Source of the DNA: Bacteroidota bacterium
GTDB taxonomy: Bacteria > Bacteroidota > Bacteroidia > Flavobacteriales > Flavobacteriaceae
Assembly (NCBI GenBank): GCA_022601215.1
Contig: JAHZIZ010000284.1
Coordinates: forward strand, 1-8,664
Reading direction: 5' to 3'
Length of the DNA: 8,664 nucleotides
Notes under the pieces: model-generated
Database searches by the model: none
Told to the model about the DNA's origin: nothing
What the model saw: the letters and a program-made list of their open reading frames with translations, nothing else
Program-made: the position numbers and the translations under genes
Part shown: positions 6,640-8,664 of the stretch, piece after piece
Numbering within the stretch: the stretch's first letter is position 1
How the letters are laid out: each line of letters opens with the position of its first letter

Positions 6640-7935
6640 TTATTCTTCTTGCAACGCTTCTCGCATAGCTTTTGCCTTTAACAAGCATTCTTCATATTCA
6701 TTTTCGGGAATAGATTTGGCCGTAATAGCCCCTCCAACTGAATAACTCACGTACGCTCGAGCCTCATTATAAAGAATACTCCTAATAACAACATTAAAAT
6801 CAAAGTTCCCTTTGGGCGTAAAATAACCTACAGCCCCACTGTATAAGCCACGCTTTGCATCTTCTAATTTCTCAATGATCTTCATCGCAGAAACTTTGGG
6901 AGCTCCCGTCATACTCCCCATAGGAAAGGTGTTTTTAAGAATTTGAACAGAAGACATTGAAATGGGAACTTCACAACGAACAGTCGATATCATTTGATGC
7001 ACCTGTTCAAAAGTATATATTTTACAAAGTTCCTCCACCTGAACCGTCCCGGTGTTCGCAAATCTAGACAAGTCATTTCTAACCAAATCTGTGATCATAA
7101 TATTTTCACTACGCTCCTTTGGATCATTTTCTAATTGATGCACCATAAGCGCGTCAGCCGATGGGTCTTGTAATCGTTTTGCAGTTCCTTTAATAGGTTG
7201 AGAAATTACCTCCGTATCGGTTCGTTTAAGATAGCGCTCTGGAGAAGCCGAAAGCGCATAATGATCTCCTAATTTAAGAAAAGTAGCAAAAGGTGGACTT
7301 GAAATAGCATTTAAATGCTCGAAGGCACGCAGTGGATCGATCGTCGTTTCTTCGGCAAAAAATTCTTGACAAAAATTGGCCTCATAAATGTCTCCCCGCT
7401 CCATATGACTGAGCATCTCATTTACTTTTTCAAAATAAGAATCTTTAGAAGTACGCAATCTAATTTTAATAGGATTACTTTCCACTCTGCTTGTCGTCAC
7501 ACTATTTTGAATCGCTAGCCAATCATCTTCGAGTTCATCGTCCACCATGTTTAGATAACAAAGTGTTACTTCCGTTTCAGAAAAAAGAAATAGTTTCTTA
7601 GGTTGAAAAAAATACAAATCAGGAAAGCCCAACCCATCGTGATTTCCAGACTTCAAATGCTCCACATCATTTTTCAAATCGTATGACAAATACCCAAACA
7701 ACCAATCTTCCGCTAAGGATTGGTATTCTTCTAATTGCTCGAAGGCATTCTGGTAATCGGTAGTGATCGCCGTAAATGCATCTACGGCCAATATCGCTTG
7801 ATAGCTGCTGTGATTTTGGTCATAGGCATTAGAATCCAACCAAGCCACTTCTTCAAACTGCTGCGCCCATGCTAACAACTGCGTTTTTAGCGTTTCATCA
7901 AGAACACAAGGAAATGATGTTACGGCGCGTTTCAT
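6640..7935 (-). CDS. pabB: Aminodeoxychorismate synthase component I (PabB)
   Basis: A 431-residue cytoplasmic chorismate-utilising enzyme that aminates chorismate to 4-amino-4-deoxychorismate, the precursor of p-aminobenzoate for folate. The catalytic domain covers about residues 160-428 with GDIYEANFCQEF (181-192), SPERYLK (231-237), PIKGTAKR (247-254), ENIMITDLVRNDL (277-289), GSMTGAPK (340-347) and YEEC (414-417). Lys249 in PIKGT decides the call: PabB enzymes use this lysine to form a covalent intermediate, whereas anthranilate synthase TrpE has Ala there. The N-terminal 150 residues are the more variable domain, with the FGYLSYDLKND block at 80-90. The glutaminase partner (PabA/TrpG) and the lyase PabC are not in the window. 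The ATG lies 4 nt after the FMN reductase stop, so the two are probably cotranscribed; the next gene is 120 nt downstream. Confidence 0.92.
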   Translation of the reverse strand: MKRAVTSFPCVLDETLKTQLLAWAQQFEEVAWLDSNAYDQNHSSYQAILAVDAFTAITTDYQNAFEQLEEYQSLAEDWLFGYLSYDLKNDVEHLKSGNHDGLGFPDLYFFQPKKLFLFSETEVTLCYLNMVDDELEDDWLAIQNSVTTSRVESNPIKIRLRTSKDSYFEKVNEMLSHMERGDIYEANFCQEFFAEETTIDPLRAFEHLNAISSPPFATFLKLGDHYALSASPERYLKRTDTEVISQPIKGTAKRLQDPSADALMVHQLENDPKERSENIMITDLVRNDLSRFANTGTVQVEELCKIYTFEQVHQMISTVRCEVPISMSSVQILKNTFPMGSMTGAPKVSAMKIIEKLEDAKRGLYSGAVGYFTPKGNFDFNVVIRSILYNEARAYVSYSVGGAITAKSIPENEYEECLLKAKAMREALQEE

Positions 7936-7939
7936 ACAA

Positions 7940-8470
7940 TTAGGATACGAGTTTTGTCACCGCTTTTTCAATAGCTTCGGACAATTCTGTATTCACTATT
8001 GTTCCCTCATTACTATTAAAATTTTCAGAGAAAGAAGGAAAAGCAATACTCCCCACAATGTCAGCATCAATACGAGGTAGAAACCCTGAAATATATTCTA
8101 ATGCCGATACCCCCCCTCGTTTTCCTGGTGAGGTACTCAAAAGTAACACCTTTTTATTGGCTGGAAATTTGTATTCAAGGCGTGTAAGCCAATCTAAAAC
8201 ATTCTTAAAAAATGCCGATATCGTACCGTTGTGTTCATTTACTGAAATAATCATGGCATCTACCTCCGCAATAGTGGCAAGCAAAGTTTTCAAGTCATTT
8301 GGAAAACCTTGTTCCGTTTCAACATCAATGCTGTATAGAGGAAGATCATAATCTGTTAATTTAATAACAGAAACCTCGGCATCTGAAATCGTTGACGCAA
8401 CGTGAGAGACAAGGGTATGATTAATGGAAGTACTACTATTACTTCCAGCAAAGGCGAGTATTTTTTTCAT
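7940..8470 (-). CDS. NAD(P)H-dependent FMN reductase, flavodoxin fold
   Basis: A 176-residue cytoplasmic flavoprotein of the NADPH-dependent FMN reductase family, which transfers hydride from NAD(P)H to bound flavin and then to quinones, chromate, azo dyes or other acceptors. The phosphate-binding loop is AGSNSSTSIN at residues 8-17 after the first beta strand. The second flavin-binding block is SVNEHNGTISAFFKNVLDWL (76-95), where the usual PEYN reads NEHN. STSPGKRGGVSALEYI (112-127) is the third conserved loop. Length is typical for the family. The ATG at 8470 gives the canonical MKKILAFAGS start; an in-frame TTG at 8506 would add 12 residues unlike the family and lies inside the terminator hairpin. 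pabB follows after 4 nt. The physiological acceptor cannot be told from sequence, and no functional link with folate synthesis is apparent. Confidence 0.88.
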   Translation of the reverse strand: MKKILAFAGSNSSTSINHTLVSHVASTISDAEVSVIKLTDYDLPLYSIDVETEQGFPNDLKTLLATIAEVDAMIISVNEHNGTISAFFKNVLDWLTRLEYKFPANKKVLLLSTSPGKRGGVSALEYISGFLPRIDADIVGSIAFPSFSENFNSNEGTIVNTELSEAIEKAVTKLVS

Positions 8471-8475
8471 ATACT

Positions 8476-8506
8476 CAAAGATATTGAAAAGAAAAAAACC
8501 ACCCAA
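8476..8506 (-). promoter_or_regulatory. Candidate Bacteroidota promoter of the FMN reductase-pabB pair
   Basis: On the minus strand a perfect TAnnTTTG -7 box (TATCTTTG, 8476-8483) lies 20 nt downstream of a TTG at 8504-8506, which fits the -33 element. The -7 box ends 5 nt before the ATG at 8470, so initiation would fall at or beside the start codon, giving a leaderless or nearly leaderless mRNA. The -33 element lies within the upstream gene's terminator hairpin. Confidence 0.5.
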
Positions 8507-8525
8507 CAGTTGTTACGTGGTTTTT
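8494..8525 (-). terminator. Rho-independent terminator of the T9SS-cargo gene
   Basis: A nine-base stem, AAAAACCAC (8517-8525 read on the minus strand) pairing with GTGGTTTTT (8494-8502), encloses 14 nt with a possible inner AAC/GTT stem. On the minus strand the 3' arm runs into a T-rich tract. It lies 18 nt after the stop of the upstream gene. The flanking A-run gives it T-tracts on both strands, so it could also act in the other direction. Confidence 0.75.
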
Positions 8526-8543
8526 ATTAGGCGAAGGATAAAC

Positions 8544-8664
8544 TTACTGTTTAATAAACTTTTGAACGCTTTTTTTGGTTCCTGAATGTACTTCTATAAA
8601 ATACATTCCTACCGACAAGGTTGATACATCAACCGCCGTAACTGTGGTTTCCAGAACTAGTTTC
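8544..8664 (-). CDS. C-terminal end of a secreted protein with a T9SS type A sorting domain (5' part outside window)
   Basis: Only the last 39 codons and the stop are in the window. They read through VDVSTLSVGMYFIEVHSG and end in KKSVQKFIKQ. This is the type A C-terminal sorting domain used by the type IX secretion system of Bacteroidota: a short beta-rich tail with a GMYF-like strand and a basic KxxVxKFxKQ-type end. The system recognises it and removes it during export to the cell surface or medium. The cargo domain is outside the window, so the protein's activity cannot be stated. The gene ends 73 nt upstream of the FMN reductase start, with a terminator between, so it is a separate transcription unit. 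Confidence 0.85.
   Translation of the reverse strand, partial: KLVLETTVTAVDVSTLSVGMYFIEVHSGTKKSVQKFIKQ

Noticed and set aside
6625..6644. AATAAT/ATTATT stem at the pabB stop codon as a terminator
   Set aside because: Only six A/T pairs around an eight-base loop, overlapping the stop codon and with no T-tract after it.
6640..7935. Anthranilate synthase TrpE or isochorismate synthase
   Set aside because: The PIKGT lysine (Lys249) is the PabB marker, and the short N-terminal domain and context give no sign of a tryptophan or menaquinone cluster.
8058..8351. Plus-strand open frame of 97 codons
   Set aside because: Antisense to the FMN reductase; no domain or start signal.
8471..8506. TTG start adding 12 residues to the FMN reductase
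   Set aside because: The added residues precede the canonical MKKILAFAGS start and are encoded partly by the upstream terminator hairpin.

Overview
The window is AT-rich and bacterial, and reads as a member of the Bacteroidota, most likely Flavobacteriaceae. Three things suggest this: a C-terminal type IX secretion sorting tail at the right edge, a TAnnTTTG-type promoter box with no obvious Shine-Dalgarno sequences, and the protein families present (SatD/DUF3307 pair, DsbD with an N-terminal corrector domain, secreted alpha-amino acid ester hydrolase-like enzyme). All supported genes lie on the minus strand, so the window reads right to left.

In transcription order: (1) the 3' end of a gene for a secreted protein with a T9SS type A sorting domain (8544-8664), followed by a hairpin/T-tract terminator (8494-8525). 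(2) A flavodoxin-fold NAD(P)H-dependent FMN reductase (7940-8470), whose best promoter box sits only 5 nt before its ATG, then pabB for aminodeoxychorismate synthase component I (6640-7935) 4 nt later. (3) A gap of 120 nt carrying two copies of a 19-bp palindrome. (4) A tightly packed run of five genes: satD-like (5827-6519), DUF3307 membrane protein (5121-5825), tilS (3800-5119), dsbD (1815-3803) and a secreted S15/CocE-type hydrolase (1-1809, C-terminal end cut by the window edge). Spacings in this run are 1 nt, 1 nt, a 4-nt overlap and 5 nt, so it looks like one operon.

Most genes are recognisable housekeeping or envelope functions: folate precursor synthesis (PabB), AUA decoding (TilS), periplasmic thiol reduction (DsbD) and extracytoplasmic ester or amide hydrolysis. 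The least understood part is the satD-DUF3307 pair. The SatD-like protein joins an N-terminal half resembling class III nucleotide cyclases, including both candidate metal-binding aspartates, to a C-terminal helix-turn-helix. Its partner is a polytopic membrane protein with repeated His/Asp motifs, and the paired palindromes lie directly upstream. I infer a self-regulated sensor or nucleotide-linked module driving the downstream operon. The individual families are known; this reading of their function is a hypothesis.

No tRNA, rRNA, CRISPR array, insertion sequence or phage gene was seen. No intergenic stretch exceeds 300 nt.
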